DNA of 64,000 nt, from the NCBI RefSeq assembly GCF_024448505.1, contig NZ_JAMOHV010000013.1, forward strand, positions 62,001 to 126,000, read 5' to 3'. Positions 55,080 through 64,000 of the stretch are shown here, one piece after another. Both the position numbers and the translations under genes were made by a program. Source of the DNA: Stutzerimonas degradans. Its GTDB lineage: Bacteria > Pseudomonadota > Gammaproteobacteria > Pseudomonadales > Pseudomonadaceae. The notes under the pieces are model-generated. The model was not told the DNA's origin and searched no databases. It was given only the letters and a program-made list of their open reading frames with translations. The number at the start of each line of letters is the position of its first letter. The stretch's first letter is position 1.

Positions 55080-55912
55080 ATACGCCGATGCAGTCCACGG
55101 ACACCCTGAACCCGACAACACAGCAGCCGGAGCAGACGCAACCGCTGGTGCGCTTCGCCGGCGTGACCAAGCGCTACGGTGAACTGACCGTGCTCGACGG
55201 GCTCGACCTGCAGATCGAGGAAGGCGAGAAGGTCGCGATCATCGGCCCCAGCGGCTCCGGGAAATCCACCCTGCTGCGCGTACTGATGACTCTGGAAGGC
55301 ATCGACGAGGGCGTGATCGAGGTCGACGGCGAGCCGCTGACACACATGCCCGACGCCAGCGGCCAGTTGGTCCCGGCCAACGCCCGTCACCTGCGCCGGG
55401 TGCGCGGCAAGGTTGGCATGGTGTTCCAGAGCTTCAACCTGTTTCCGCACATGAACGCGCTGCAGAACGTCATGGAAGCGCCGGTGCAGGTGCTCGGGCT
55501 GAGCAAGGCCGAAGCTCGCGAGCGCGCCGAAGAACTGCTGGCCATGGTCGGCCTGGAAGACAAGCTGGAACACTTCCCGGCGCAGCTGTCCGGCGGCCAG
55601 CAACAGCGCGTGGCGATTGCCCGCGCACTGGCGATGCGGCCGAAGGTGATGCTGTTCGACGAAGTGACCTCGGCGCTGGACCCGGAGCTGTGCGGCGAAG
55701 TGCTCAATGTGATCCGCCGCCTCGGCGAGGCGCACAACCTGACGATGCTGATGGTGACCCACCAGATGGGCTTCGCCCGCGAATTCGCCGACCGGGTGTG
55801 CTTCTTCCATGAGGGCCGGATCCACGAGCAGGGCAGCCCGGACGAGCTGTTCAACAACCCGCGCGAGGAACGCACCCGGGAGTTTCTCAGCGCGGTCAAC
55901 GAGGCCCACTGA
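55076..55912 (+). CDS. ehuA: Ectoine ABC transporter ATPase EhuA
   Basis: EhuA, 278 residues, is the ATP-binding subunit. It has Walker A (GPSGSGKST), the signature LSGGQQQRVAIA, Walker B (KVMLFDEVTSALDP) and the H-loop (MVTHQM). The N-terminal extension (MNTPMQSTDTLNPTTQQPEQ) is variable. The ATG at 55076 overlaps the ehuD stop. No ectoine breakdown genes follow, so the operon serves uptake only here. Confidence 0.87.
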   Translation: MNTPMQSTDTLNPTTQQPEQTQPLVRFAGVTKRYGELTVLDGLDLQIEEGEKVAIIGPSGSGKSTLLRVLMTLEGIDEGVIEVDGEPLTHMPDASGQLVPANARHLRRVRGKVGMVFQSFNLFPHMNALQNVMEAPVQVLGLSKAEARERAEELLAMVGLEDKLEHFPAQLSGGQQQRVAIARALAMRPKVMLFDEVTSALDPELCGEVLNVIRRLGEAHNLTMLMVTHQMGFAREFADRVCFFHEGRIHEQGSPDELFNNPREERTREFLSAVNEAH

Positions 55913-56065
55913 GTCCCGGTGAGCCCGCTCGCGTGTCGTCGCCCGCCCGCAAGTGCCACACGAGCGGTCCTTAAGACCAATGGCTTATGCTACCGGCCTT
56001 GCCCGGCGGACGCTTTGCACTACAGTGCAGGACACCCCGGAGCGCCTGCCGAAAAAGGTCCGAAG

Positions 56066-56383
56066 ATGCTCGAATCGCTGGAAAAAATGCTCTCGCAAGG
56101 CATGGACAATCCGATGCTGCGCTTCGGCCTCGGCAAGGGCTATCTGGATGCGGGACAGCCGGGCCGGGCGGCCGAGCATCTGCGCCGCTGCGTGGAACTC
56201 GATCCTAAGTATTCGGCGGCCTGGAAGCTGCTCGGCAAGGCACTGCAGGCCGCCGACGACCTCGCCGGTGCGCGTCATGCCTGGCAGCAGGGGATTGCCG
56301 CGGCGGTCGCCCGCGGCGACAAGCAGGCGGAAAAGGAAATGACGCTGTTCCTGCGCCGTCTCGACAAGCTCACGCCTGACTGA
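56066..56383 (+). CDS. Tetratricopeptide-repeat protein
   Basis: This 105-residue protein carries two TPR-like units (NPMLRFGLGKGYLDAGQPGR, then LDPKYSAAWKLLGKALQAAD), a scaffold for protein contacts. The ATG at 56066 has CCGAAG rather than a strong ribosome site; the upstream reading from 55919 looks unlike a protein. It converges on the PilZ gene with a ten-base gap. The partner is unknown. Confidence 0.75.
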   Translation: MLESLEKMLSQGMDNPMLRFGLGKGYLDAGQPGRAAEHLRRCVELDPKYSAAWKLLGKALQAADDLAGARHAWQQGIAAAVARGDKQAEKEMTLFLRRLDKLTPD

Positions 56384-56392
56384 GTACGCGCG

Positions 56393-56659
56393 TCAGTCGT
56401 CCTGCAGAAAGCGCAGGCCGGCGCCCTCGGCATCCACTCGCATCACTTCCAGCCGCAGCACCGGCGCCGGGATCGGCAGATCCTGCACCTGGCCGGTCAC
56501 CACGCTGCCCGGCGCCAGCGCCGCCAACTCGGGATGCCTGATGTAGACGCCGCCATCCGACAGATCGCGGGTGTGCGCGAAGACATCGCCGAAGGCCAGA
56601 TGGCTGATGCGAATCCGGCACTTCATGCTGGTGCGCGGGTACTGACGTTGGTTGTTCAT
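56393..56659 (-). CDS. PilZ-domain protein
   Basis: This 88-residue single-domain protein shows the PilZ c-di-GMP motifs RQYPRTSMKCRI (R-x-x-x-R, YPRTSMKCR) and TRDLSDGGVYIRH (D/N-x-S-x-x-G). It matches PA0012 in order next to the lipid A acyltransferase gene. It probably binds c-di-GMP, which fits with the diguanylate cyclase at the window end, although no direct link is shown. The second RxxxR spacing is not ideal, so binding should be tested. Confidence 0.82.
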   Translation of the reverse strand: MNNQRQYPRTSMKCRIRISHLAFGDVFAHTRDLSDGGVYIRHPELAALAPGSVVTGQVQDLPIPAPVLRLEVMRVDAEGAGLRFLQDD

Positions 56660-56696
56660 GCTTGCTCGTCCTTGTTGTCGTTATCGTCTGGCCCGC

Positions 56697-57584
56697 TCAG
56701 TACCAGCGTTTCTCCCCCGGCGGGCGCTTCTTGAAGCGCTTCATCGTCCACATGTACTGGCTCGGATAGGCGCGCACGTATTTCTCGATCGTCGCGCTCA
56801 TGGCCGCCACGGCGGTTTCCACATCCTCGCTGTACATGCCTTCGGGCGCCGCTTCAAGGATCACCTTGAAGCCGGAACCATCCTCCAGGCGCAGCGCGTG
56901 CAGGAACACGCCGACCGCCTTGCCGCCGGCGAGCATGCCGGGGACGAACTTGCTGGTCAGCGCCTGGATGGCGAAGAACGGCACGAACAGGCCGCTGCCT
57001 TCGCTCGGCTCGGGGTCGGCCGGAATGCCCACCGAACCGCCGCGACGAACTTCCTTGATCACGCTGAGAATGCCCTCGCGGGTCGACGGCGCGACGCGGT
57101 TGCCCAGCTGCACGCGCTGCTGCTGCAGCAGATCGTCCACCGCTTTGAGCTTCGGCGGGCGGTAGAAGATGATCGGTTTGCACTGCGCACAGTAGAAGTG
57201 ATTCAGCACCTCCCAGTTGCCCAGGTGGCTGGTGATGCCGACCACACCCTTGCCGGACGCGAGCGCCTGTTCCAGCACCTCGAGGCCTTCGACCTGCTTG
57301 ATCAGTCCGAGGGTCTTGTGCGCCGGCCAGATCCAGGCGCAGGCACTTTCGGTAAAGGTCTTGCCAATATCGCGCAGGGTGCGGCCGAGCAGGGCGTCCA
57401 GCTGCCCGGCGTCGAGGTCGGGAAAGCACTTGTGCAGGTTGGTCCGTGCCACTTCGCGCGAGCGGTTGGGCAGTTTCCACATCAGCCAGCCGATTGCCGA
57501 GCCAAGCCCCTGCACCGCCGGCCAGGGCAACGCGGCCACCAGGCGCAGCGCGCCGACCACCAGGGCACCTTTGAGTTTTTCCAC
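56697..57584 (-). CDS. Lipid A late acyltransferase (LpxL/HtrB-like)
   Basis: This 295-residue inner-membrane enzyme transfers a fatty acid to lipid A. The catalytic HX4E is in ITSHLGNWEVLNHFYC, and IIFYRPPKLKAVDDLLQQQR and PSEGSGLFVPFFAIQALT are conserved. It starts at a GTG at 57584, giving VEKLKGALVVGALR. It corresponds to PA0011 (HtrB1) by recall. It follows tag on the same strand after 84 bases. Confidence 0.88.
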   Translation of the reverse strand: MEKLKGALVVGALRLVAALPWPAVQGLGSAIGWLMWKLPNRSREVARTNLHKCFPDLDAGQLDALLGRTLRDIGKTFTESACAWIWPAHKTLGLIKQVEGLEVLEQALASGKGVVGITSHLGNWEVLNHFYCAQCKPIIFYRPPKLKAVDDLLQQQRVQLGNRVAPSTREGILSVIKEVRRGGSVGIPADPEPSEGSGLFVPFFAIQALTSKFVPGMLAGGKAVGVFLHALRLEDGSGFKVILEAAPEGMYSEDVETAVAAMSATIEKYVRAYPSQYMWTMKRFKKRPPGEKRWY

Positions 57585-57668
57585 GCCGCACTCCGGGTAG
57601 CAAAAACGCGAGTTTACCTGCTTGCGCCAGACAGGGTGGAGCGAGGGCGTCGCAGCGCCGTGCTGCGG

Positions 57669-58262
57669 CTAAACGGCATCCACGCGCCCCGCGCCGGACG
57701 GGATCGACCCCGCCAGTGCGGCGTGCCGCTCGCAGTCGATCAGGTGGTCCATGACCAGGCCGCAGGCCTGCATGTAGGCGTAGCAGATGGTCGGGCCGAC
57801 GAAGCTGAAACCGGCCTTCTTCAGCGCCTTGCTCATGGCCTCGGCTTCGGCGGAAACCGCCGGCACCTGATCGATGCGCGCGAAGCGGTTGATCTTCGGC
57901 ACATCGCCGACGAACGACCAGACGAAGCCGGCCGGATCGTCCAGCCGCAGCCAGGCGCGCGCATTGCCACGCGCGGCTTCGAGCTTGCGGCGGTTGCGGA
58001 TGATGCCAGGGTCCTGCATGCGCTCGTCGATCTCGGCATCGCTCATGATCGCCAGACGCTCGGCGTCGAAGCCGAACAGCACCTGCCGATAACGCTCGCG
58101 CTTGCGCAGCACGGTGATCCACGAGAGCCCGGCCTGGAACGCCTCGAGCAGCAGGAATTCGAACAGCACCTGCGGGTCGCGCGTCGGCACGCCCCATTCG
58201 TGATCGTGGTAGGCGATGTACAGCGGGTCGCTGCCGCACCAGTTGCACCGTGGCATAGCCAT
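57669..58262 (-). CDS. tag: DNA-3-methyladenine glycosylase I
   Basis: Tag, 197 residues, excises 3-methyladenine from alkylated DNA. It begins with the zinc-site start [20 protein letters not shown], and continues with [20 protein letters not shown] and [20 protein letters not shown]. Two ATG codons (58262 and 58256) are possible; either gives the full domain. It diverges from glyQ over about 98 bases. Confidence 0.95.
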   Translation of the reverse strand: MAMPRCNWCGSDPLYIAYHDHEWGVPTRDPQVLFEFLLLEAFQAGLSWITVLRKRERYRQVLFGFDAERLAIMSDAEIDERMQDPGIIRNRRKLEAARGNARAWLRLDDPAGFVWSFVGDVPKINRFARIDQVPAVSAEAEAMSKALKKAGFSFVGPTICYAYMQACGLVMDHLIDCERHAALAGSIPSGAGRVDAV

Positions 58263-58360
58263 CCTCGCGCCGGCGTGCCGTGCCCGGAAACCGTCGCAAG
58301 CGCAGGGGCGCGGGAGGTATACTCCGAGGCTTTCTGTCGAAGCCCAGCACAGGTGAAATT

Positions 58361-59308
58361 TTGAGCCAGACTACGCCTGCCGTGCGCACCTTCCAAGACC
58401 TGATCCTCGCCCTGCAGAGCTACTGGGCCGAGCAGGGTTGCGTGGTTCTGCAGCCCTACGACATGGAAATGGGCGCCGGTACTTTTCACACCGCCACCTT
58501 CCTGCGCGCCATCGGTCCGGAGACCTGGAACGCCGCCTACGTCCAGCCCTCGCGCCGCCCGGCCGATGGCCGCTATGGTGAGAACCCCAACCGCCTGCAG
58601 CACTACTACCAGTTCCAGGTGGTGTTGAAGCCCAACCCGGAAAACATCCAGGACCTGTACCTCGAGTCGCTGCGCCGCATCGGCGTCGACACCAGCGTGC
58701 ACGACGTACGCTTCGTCGAGGACAACTGGGAATCGCCGACCCTCGGCGCCTGGGGCCTGGGCTGGGAAGTCTGGCTCAACGGCATGGAAGTCACCCAGTT
58801 CACCTACTTCCAGCAGGTCGGTGGCGTCGAGTGCTATCCGGTCACCGGCGAGATCACCTACGGTCTCGAGCGCCTGGCCATGTACCTGCAGGGTGTCGAC
58901 TCGGTCTACGACCTGATCTGGGCCGACGGTCCGTTCGGCACCGTGACCTATGGCGATGTGTTCCACCAGAACGAGGTGGAGCAGTCGACCTACAACTTCG
59001 AGCACGCCAATGTGCCGAAGCTGTTCGAACTCTTCGATTTCTACGAGAGCGAAGCCAACCGGCTGATGGCCGCCGAGCTGCCGCTGCCGGCCTACGAGAT
59101 GGTGGTCAAGGCCTCGCACACCTTCAACCTGCTCGATGCCCGTCGCGCCATTTCGGTCACCGCGCGCCAGCAGTACATCCTGCGCGTGCGCAGCCTGGCC
59201 CGTTCGATCGCCCAGAGCTACCTGCTGGCCCGCGCCAAACTCGGCTTCCCCATGGCCACCCCCGAACTGCGTGACGAAGTGCTGGCCAAGCTGGAGGCTG
59301 CAGAATGA
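58361..59308 (+). CDS. glyQ: Glycyl-tRNA synthetase, alpha subunit
   Basis: GlyQ, 315 residues, is the catalytic subunit of the tetrameric glycyl-tRNA synthetase. The start is a TTG at 58361, giving [20 protein letters not shown] as in P. aeruginosa, with GGTGAA upstream. Class II motifs are visible in [20 protein letters not shown] and [18 protein letters not shown]. The stop overlaps the glyS start by four bases, so the two subunits are made in step. Confidence 0.97.
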   Translation: MSQTTPAVRTFQDLILALQSYWAEQGCVVLQPYDMEMGAGTFHTATFLRAIGPETWNAAYVQPSRRPADGRYGENPNRLQHYYQFQVVLKPNPENIQDLYLESLRRIGVDTSVHDVRFVEDNWESPTLGAWGLGWEVWLNGMEVTQFTYFQQVGGVECYPVTGEITYGLERLAMYLQGVDSVYDLIWADGPFGTVTYGDVFHQNEVEQSTYNFEHANVPKLFELFDFYESEANRLMAAELPLPAYEMVVKASHTFNLLDARRAISVTARQQYILRVRSLARSIAQSYLLARAKLGFPMATPELRDEVLAKLEAAE

Positions 59309-61359
59309 GTGCACTGGATTTCCTCGTCGAACTGGGTACCGAAGAACTGCCACCGAAGGCGCTCGCCAAGCTGGCCGAAGCCTTCTGCGCTGGTATCGAG
59401 AAGGGCCTGAAGGACGCCGGCCTGGGCTTTGCCAAGGCCCAGGCCTACGCCGCACCGCGTCGCCTGGCTGTGCTGGTCGAGCAGCTGGCCACCCAGCAGC
59501 CGGACCGCAGCATCAACCTCGACGGCCCCCCGATGCAGGCCGCCTTCGACGCCCACGGTGAACCGACCCAGGCTGCCCTGGGTTTCGCCCGCAAGTGTGG
59601 CGTGGACCTGGCCGAAATCGACCGCAGCGGGCCGAAGCTCAAGTTCAGCCGCACCATCGAAGGCCAGCCCGCCACCCAGCTGCTGCCGGGTATCGTCGAG
59701 GCTTCGCTGAACGACCTGCCGATTCCCAAGCGCATGCGCTGGGCCGCACGCAAGGAAGAGTTCGTCCGTCCGACCCAGTGGCTGGTGATGCTGTTCGGCG
59801 AGCAGGTGATCGACTGCGAGATCCTCGCCCAGCGCGCCGGCCGCGAATCGCGCGGCCACCGCTTCCACAGTCCCGGTCAGGTGCGCATCTCCAGCCCGGC
59901 AGGCTACCTGGAGGACCTGCGCGGCGCCCACGTCATCGCCGACTTCGCCGAGCGCCGCGAGCTGATCGCCAAGGGCGTCGAGCAGCTGGCGTCCGAGCAG
60001 AACGGCAGTGCCATCGTGCCGCCGGCGCTGCTCGATGAGGTCACCGCGCTGGTGGAGTGGCCGGTGCCGCTGGTCTGCTCGTTCGAGGAACGCTTCCTCG
60101 ACGTGCCGCAGGAGGCGCTGATCTCCACCATGCAGGACAACCAGAAGTACTTCTGCCTGCTGGATGCCGACGGCAAGCTGCTGCCGCGCTTCATCACCGT
60201 GGCCAACATCGAATCGAAAGACCCGGCGCAGATCGTTGCCGGTAACGAGAAGGTGGTGCGCCCGCGCCTGACCGACGCCGAGTTCTTCTTCAAACAGGAC
60301 AAGAAGCAGCCGCTGGAGCGCTTCAACGAGCGCCTGAAGAACGTGGTATTCCAGGCCCAGCTCGGCAGCGTGTACGACAAGGCCGAGCGCGTCTCGCGCC
60401 TGGCCGGACTGATCGCCGAGCGCACCGGCGGCGACAAGGCACGTGCCATGCGTGCCGGCCTGCTGTGCAAGGCCGACCTGGCCACCGAGATGGTTGGCGA
60501 GTTCCCCGAGATGCAGGGCATCGCCGGCTACTACTACGCGCTGCACGAGGGCGAGCCGCAGGACGTGGCGCTGGCGCTCAACGAGCAGTACATGCCGCGC
60601 GGCGCCGGCGCCGAGCTGCCAGGCACCCTGACCGGTGCCGCGGTGGCGGTGGCCGACAAGCTCGACACCCTGGTCGGCATCTTCGGCATCGGCATGCTGC
60701 CGACCGGCTCCAAGGACCCCTACGCGCTGCGGCGCGCGGCGCTGGGCGTGCTGCGCATCCTCATCGAGAAGCAGCTGGACCTCGATCTGGTGGAAGCGGT
60801 GAACTTCGCCATCGGCCAGTTCGGCGACCGGGTCAAGCAGCAGGGCCTGGCCGATCAGGTGCTGGAATTCATCTTCGACCGCCTGCGTGCGCGCTACGAG
60901 GACGAGGGCGTCGACACTGCCGCCTACCTCTCGGTACGTGCCGTGCAGCCGGGTTCGGCGCTGGACTTCGACCAGCGCGTGCAGGCGGTGCAGGCCTTCC
61001 GTCGACTGCCGGAAGCCGAGGCGCTGGCTGCCGCCAACAAGCGCGTCTCCAACCTGCTGGCCAAGTTCGAGGCCAAGCTGCCGGAAGCGGTCGAACCTCG
61101 CTGGTTCGACAACGCCACCGAGTTCTCGCTGTATTCGGCGATCCAGCAGGCCGAACAGGCCGTGCAGCCGCTGGCCGCCGCGCGCCAGTATCGCGAGGCG
61201 CTGGAGCGCCTGGCGCACCTGCGCGGCCCGGTGGATGCCTTCTTCGAGGCGGTGCTGGTCAATGCCGAGGACGCCTCGGTGCGCGCCAACCGTTATGCCT
61301 TGCTGGCCCGGCTGAGAGGACTGTTCCTTGGTGTCGCCGATATTTCCGCACTTGGCTAA
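59305..61359 (+). CDS. glyS: Glycyl-tRNA synthetase, beta subunit
   Basis: GlyS, 684 residues, binds the tRNA and completes the synthetase. Landmarks are [40 protein letters not shown] and [20 protein letters not shown] with an HD-like segment; the C-terminal anticodon-binding part contains [20 protein letters not shown]. The ATG at 59305 overlaps the glyQ stop. The next gene, gmhB, starts four bases after the stop. Confidence 0.97.
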   Translation: MSALDFLVELGTEELPPKALAKLAEAFCAGIEKGLKDAGLGFAKAQAYAAPRRLAVLVEQLATQQPDRSINLDGPPMQAAFDAHGEPTQAALGFARKCGVDLAEIDRSGPKLKFSRTIEGQPATQLLPGIVEASLNDLPIPKRMRWAARKEEFVRPTQWLVMLFGEQVIDCEILAQRAGRESRGHRFHSPGQVRISSPAGYLEDLRGAHVIADFAERRELIAKGVEQLASEQNGSAIVPPALLDEVTALVEWPVPLVCSFEERFLDVPQEALISTMQDNQKYFCLLDADGKLLPRFITVANIESKDPAQIVAGNEKVVRPRLTDAEFFFKQDKKQPLERFNERLKNVVFQAQLGSVYDKAERVSRLAGLIAERTGGDKARAMRAGLLCKADLATEMVGEFPEMQGIAGYYYALHEGEPQDVALALNEQYMPRGAGAELPGTLTGAAVAVADKLDTLVGIFGIGMLPTGSKDPYALRRAALGVLRILIEKQLDLDLVEAVNFAIGQFGDRVKQQGLADQVLEFIFDRLRARYEDEGVDTAAYLSVRAVQPGSALDFDQRVQAVQAFRRLPEAEALAAANKRVSNLLAKFEAKLPEAVEPRWFDNATEFSLYSAIQQAEQAVQPLAAARQYREALERLAHLRGPVDAFFEAVLVNAEDASVRANRYALLARLRGLFLGVADISALG

Positions 61360-61363
61360 GCCC

Positions 61364-61906
61364 GTGAAGCTGATCGTGCTGGACCGCGACGGGGTGATCA
61401 ACGAGGACTCCGACGAATACGTCAAGTCGGTGGCGGAATGGATTCCGATTCCCGGCTCGCTGCAAGCCATCGCCCGGCTGTGCAAGGCCGGTTGGACGGT
61501 GGCGGTGGCCACCAACCAGTCCGGCGTGGCGCGCGGCAAGTTCGATGCAAGCACCCTCAGCGACATGCATTTCAAGATGCAGCAGCTGGTGATGGAGCAG
61601 GGCGGTCGCATCGAGCTGATCGTGCATTGCCCACATGGCCCCGACGACGGCTGCGACTGCCGCAAACCGAAACCGGGAATGTATCGCAGCATTGCCGAGC
61701 ATTTCGGTCTCGCGGACCTGAAAGGCGTGCCGGTGGTGGGCGACAGTCATCGCGATCTGCATGCCGGCATGCTGCTCGGCGGCGTGCCTTACCTGGTCAG
61801 GACCGGCAAGGGTCTGCGCACCCTGGAAGGCACGCTGCCGCCGGGTACCCAGGTCTTCGATGACCTGGCCGCCGTTGTCGATCATCTGCTCGAGAATCCT
61901 CGATGA
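61364..61906 (+). CDS. gmhB: Heptose-1,7-bisphosphate phosphatase
   Basis: GmhB, 180 residues, removes the C7 phosphate of D-glycero-D-manno-heptose 1,7-bisphosphate in LPS core synthesis. It has the HAD motifs VLDRDGVINEDSDEYV, TNQSGVARGKF and VVGDSHRDLHAG, plus the zinc loop CPHGPDDGCDCRKPKPGM. The start is a GTG at 61364, four bases after glyS; the TTG at 61328 overlaps glyS and is less likely. It is coupled to plsC by ATGA. Confidence 0.93.
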   Translation: MKLIVLDRDGVINEDSDEYVKSVAEWIPIPGSLQAIARLCKAGWTVAVATNQSGVARGKFDASTLSDMHFKMQQLVMEQGGRIELIVHCPHGPDDGCDCRKPKPGMYRSIAEHFGLADLKGVPVVGDSHRDLHAGMLLGGVPYLVRTGKGLRTLEGTLPPGTQVFDDLAAVVDHLLENPR

Positions 61907-62649
61907 GCCTGTTGCCCCTGCGCATCGCGCTGTTCTACTTCCTGCTGGCGTTCACCGCCTTCGCCTGGTGCCTGGTCAGTCTGGTCTGCGCGCCGTTCAT
62001 GACGTTCCGCCCGCGCTACCGCTTCGTGGTACAGAACTGGTGCCGCTGCGCCGTCTGGCTGGCGAAAACGCTGGTCGGCCTGCGCTATGAGGTGCATGGC
62101 ACGGAGAACATCCCGACGCGCCCCTGCGTGATCCTGGCCAAGCACCAGAGCACTTGGGAAACCTTCTTTCTTTCTGCCTATTTCGAGCCGCTGACCCAGG
62201 TGCTCAAGCGCGAGCTGCTGCGTGTGCCGTTCTTCGGCTGGGCGATCATGCTGCTCAAGCCCATCGCCATCGATCGCGACAACCCCAAGGCGGCGCTGCG
62301 CCAGGTCGCCAAGCAGGGTCACGAACGCCTGGAGCAGGGTGCCTGGGTGCTGATCTTCCCGGAGGGCACCCGCGTACCGGTCGGCCAGCCGGCCAAGTTC
62401 TCCCGCAGCGGCGCCTCGCTGGCAGTCAATGCCGGTCTGCCGGTCTTGCCGATCGCGCATAACGCCGGGATGTTCTGGCCCAAGGCCGGCTGGGGCAAGC
62501 GCCCCGGCACCATCCAGGTGGTCATCGGCCCGGCCATGTACGCCGAGAGCGAAGGGCCGCGTGCGGTCGCCGAACTCAACCAGCGTGCCGAAGACTGGGT
62601 CAACGCGCAGGTCAGCCAGCTCGAAACGCAGGGTCGTCCAACCCCCTGA
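61903..62649 (+). CDS. plsC: 1-acyl-glycerol-3-phosphate acyltransferase
   Basis: This 248-residue membrane enzyme has an N-terminal hydrophobic anchor (IALFYFLLAFTAFAWCLVSL), the acyltransferase motif AKHQSTWETFFLS (HX4E), and LIFPEGTRVPVGQPAKFSRS. It makes phosphatidic acid from lysophosphatidic acid. It corresponds to PA0005 (lptA) by recall, the gene next to gyrB in P. aeruginosa. It overlaps the gmhB stop by four bases. The globin-type cyclase follows after 46 bases. Confidence 0.93.
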   Translation: MSLLPLRIALFYFLLAFTAFAWCLVSLVCAPFMTFRPRYRFVVQNWCRCAVWLAKTLVGLRYEVHGTENIPTRPCVILAKHQSTWETFFLSAYFEPLTQVLKRELLRVPFFGWAIMLLKPIAIDRDNPKAALRQVAKQGHERLEQGAWVLIFPEGTRVPVGQPAKFSRSGASLAVNAGLPVLPIAHNAGMFWPKAGWGKRPGTIQVVIGPAMYAESEGPRAVAELNQRAEDWVNAQVSQLETQGRPTP

Positions 62650-62695
62650 TCACGTCGGGGCCGGCAGGGACGCCCGCCCCTCCTAGCGAGTCCCT

Positions 62696-64000
62696 ATGCA
62701 GCAAATATCCAACCATCAACTGGTCGCCGAGTGGCTGCGCCTGCTGGACGGCTATCCGGCCGAAGCCGCCGCCGCGTTGCAGGCGGTGGCGAACGAGAAA
62801 AGCCAGGAACTGGCCGAGCACTTCTATTCGCAGATGCTCGCCGAGCCCCATTCCGCCAGCTTTCTGTCCCACGAGCAGGTCAAGACCCGTCTCGGCAGAT
62901 CCATGCAGAATTGGATCATCACGGTCTGTTCTTCGACGGCCCTTAGCGACCTCGATGCAGTGGTCGACCTGCAGCGCAAGGTCGGCGACATCCATGCACG
63001 CATCGAGATTCCGGTCAGCCTGGTGCTGCGCGGTTCCCGGCTGCTCAAGGGCCGCCTGCGCCAGTTGCTGGAACAGCGCGAGCTCGAAGAACCGGTACGG
63101 CGCAAGGCCGCACGGATGGGCGCCGATCTGATTGATCTGGCGGTGGAGATCATCTGCTTCGCCTACTCGCAGTCCCACGACCGCAACTCGCGGGCCGAGG
63201 AAGCCTATCGGCTGTTCTCCGTGTCACAGAACATCGGTGTCGAAAAGGAGCGCCAGCGTGCGGCGCTGCTGGACTGGGAGAACCAGCTGATGTTCGACCT
63301 GGCCATCGGCAACCTCGCCGGCGCGCTGCCGCAGCTGGCCGGCTCCGAGTTCGGTTTGTGGTTCCGCCACAAGGCTTCCCATGCCTTTCAGGGCTCGCCG
63401 GAGAGCGCGAGCATCCTCGACTACATCACACGGATCGATGACGAGCTGAAGGCCATCGCCACGCTGGGAGACCCCACCGGTCGCCTGGCCAAGCTGCACC
63501 ATATCCGCGAGCAGACGCGCTCGATCAAGTTCCTGCTCGACAGCCTGTTCGAGCAGGCCAACGACCTGGAGGCCGGCCGTGACGTGCTGACGCGGCTGCT
63601 CAACCGCAAGTTCCTGCCGGTAGTGATGGCCAAGGAAGTGCTCTACGCGCGGCAGTCGAACAACACCTTCGGCGTGCTCGCCATCGATGTCGATCATTTC
63701 AAGCGCATCAACGACACCCATGGGCATGACGGCGGTGACCAGATCCTGCAGCAGGTCGGTGGCCTGCTGGCCAGCAACACCCGCGGTGGCGACTATGCGT
63801 TCCGCCTGGGTGGCGAGGAGTTCCTGCTGGTGCTGGTGGACATCGACCCCAACCAGGCGCTGGCGGCCGCCGAGAAACTGCGCGAACGCATCGCCCGCGA
63901 GCACTTTCGCCTGTCCAGCGGCGAGGTGCTGCAGGTGACTGTCAGCATCGGTATGGCGGTGCACGACGGTCACCCCGACTACGAGCGCCTGCTGCAACAG
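62696..64000 (+). CDS. Globin-coupled diguanylate cyclase (partial)
   Basis: This protein (435 residues in the window, cut by the right edge) has an N-terminal sensor globin with proximal His100 in KVGDIHARIEIPVSLVLRG, the layout of DosC/YddV-type oxygen sensors. A linking helical region follows, then the GGDEF domain: FGVLAIDVDHFKRINDTHGH, the inhibitory site RGGD, and the active GGEEF. It should make c-di-GMP in response to bound gas. The start at 62696 has no strong ribosome site but gives the full globin. In P. aeruginosa gyrB lies next to plsC, so this gene is an addition there by recall. Confidence 0.88.
   Translation, partial: MQQISNHQLVAEWLRLLDGYPAEAAAALQAVANEKSQELAEHFYSQMLAEPHSASFLSHEQVKTRLGRSMQNWIITVCSSTALSDLDAVVDLQRKVGDIHARIEIPVSLVLRGSRLLKGRLRQLLEQRELEEPVRRKAARMGADLIDLAVEIICFAYSQSHDRNSRAEEAYRLFSVSQNIGVEKERQRAALLDWENQLMFDLAIGNLAGALPQLAGSEFGLWFRHKASHAFQGSPESASILDYITRIDDELKAIATLGDPTGRLAKLHHIREQTRSIKFLLDSLFEQANDLEAGRDVLTRLLNRKFLPVVMAKEVLYARQSNNTFGVLAIDVDHFKRINDTHGHDGGDQILQQVGGLLASNTRGGDYAFRLGGEEFLLVLVDIDPNQALAAAEKLRERIAREHFRLSSGEVLQVTVSIGMAVHDGHPDYERLLQQ

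Noticed and set aside
59218-61692. 824-codon minus-strand frame opposite glyQ-glyS
   Set aside because: Shadow of the glycyl-tRNA synthetase genes; the composition is that of a reverse reading.

Overview
The window looks like origin-proximal chromosome from a high-GC pseudomonad, most likely the Stutzerimonas (Pseudomonas stutzeri) group. The reasons are the gene content (split class II ribonucleotide reductase, APH-type thrB, orphan Hcp/VgrG module, ectoine uptake genes) and a 689-residue trehalose synthase, the length I remember for the P. stutzeri enzyme. From memory of P. aeruginosa PAO1, the stretch polA to metQ matches PA5493-PA5505 and the stretch aroE to plsC matches PA0025-PA0005 read backwards. 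Here the two blocks lie on the same side of a junction, which suggests an inversion around the replication origin. Family and synteny statements rest on recall and reading, not on a search.

1-6.1 kb: mdaB (cut by the edge), a BASS-type transporter divergent from an AraC regulator, a DUF1127 protein, three tandem DUF2388 exported proteins and a DUF4105 exported protein. 6.1-14.6 kb: a complete orphan type VI secretion module on the minus strand (hcp, vgrG, DUF4123 adaptor, a 1257-residue VasX/BTH_I2691-like effector, a membrane protein that is probably its immunity factor). The last gene carries a run of ten G that could switch it off by slippage. 14.6-15.04 kb is non-coding: the hcp promoter region, DnaA-box-like repeats and a probable small RNA at the ErsA position just after polA.

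15-24 kb: polA, a DUF2782 protein, thrB, ppnN, then nrdJb and nrdJa on the minus strand. 23.8-27.4 kb: the zinc-uptake locus znuA / zur-znuC-znuB with a clear Zur box in the divergent gap, plus a YgjP-like metallopeptidase. A mosaic of palindromic repeats (27.46-27.62 kb) separates it from catalase katE. 30-32.5 kb: metNIQ methionine importer.

32.6-39.5 kb, minus strand: an exported HExxH protein, trehalose synthase, and a probable metal or siderophore operon (DUF2946, TonB-dependent receptor, PepSY protein). 39.7-45.2 kb: a small membrane protein, pbpG, a DUF883 protein, a Rossmann protein, aroE, hemF, qor. 45.2-52.4 kb: tsaC, dprA, the LysM protein tsaP, then def-fmt-rsmB-trkA. 52.8-55.9 kb: ectoine ABC transporter ehuBCDA. 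56-62.7 kb: TPR protein, PilZ protein, lipid A acyltransferase, tag, glyQ-glyS-gmhB-plsC. The window ends inside a globin-coupled diguanylate cyclase. No tRNA, rRNA, insertion sequence or CRISPR array was seen.
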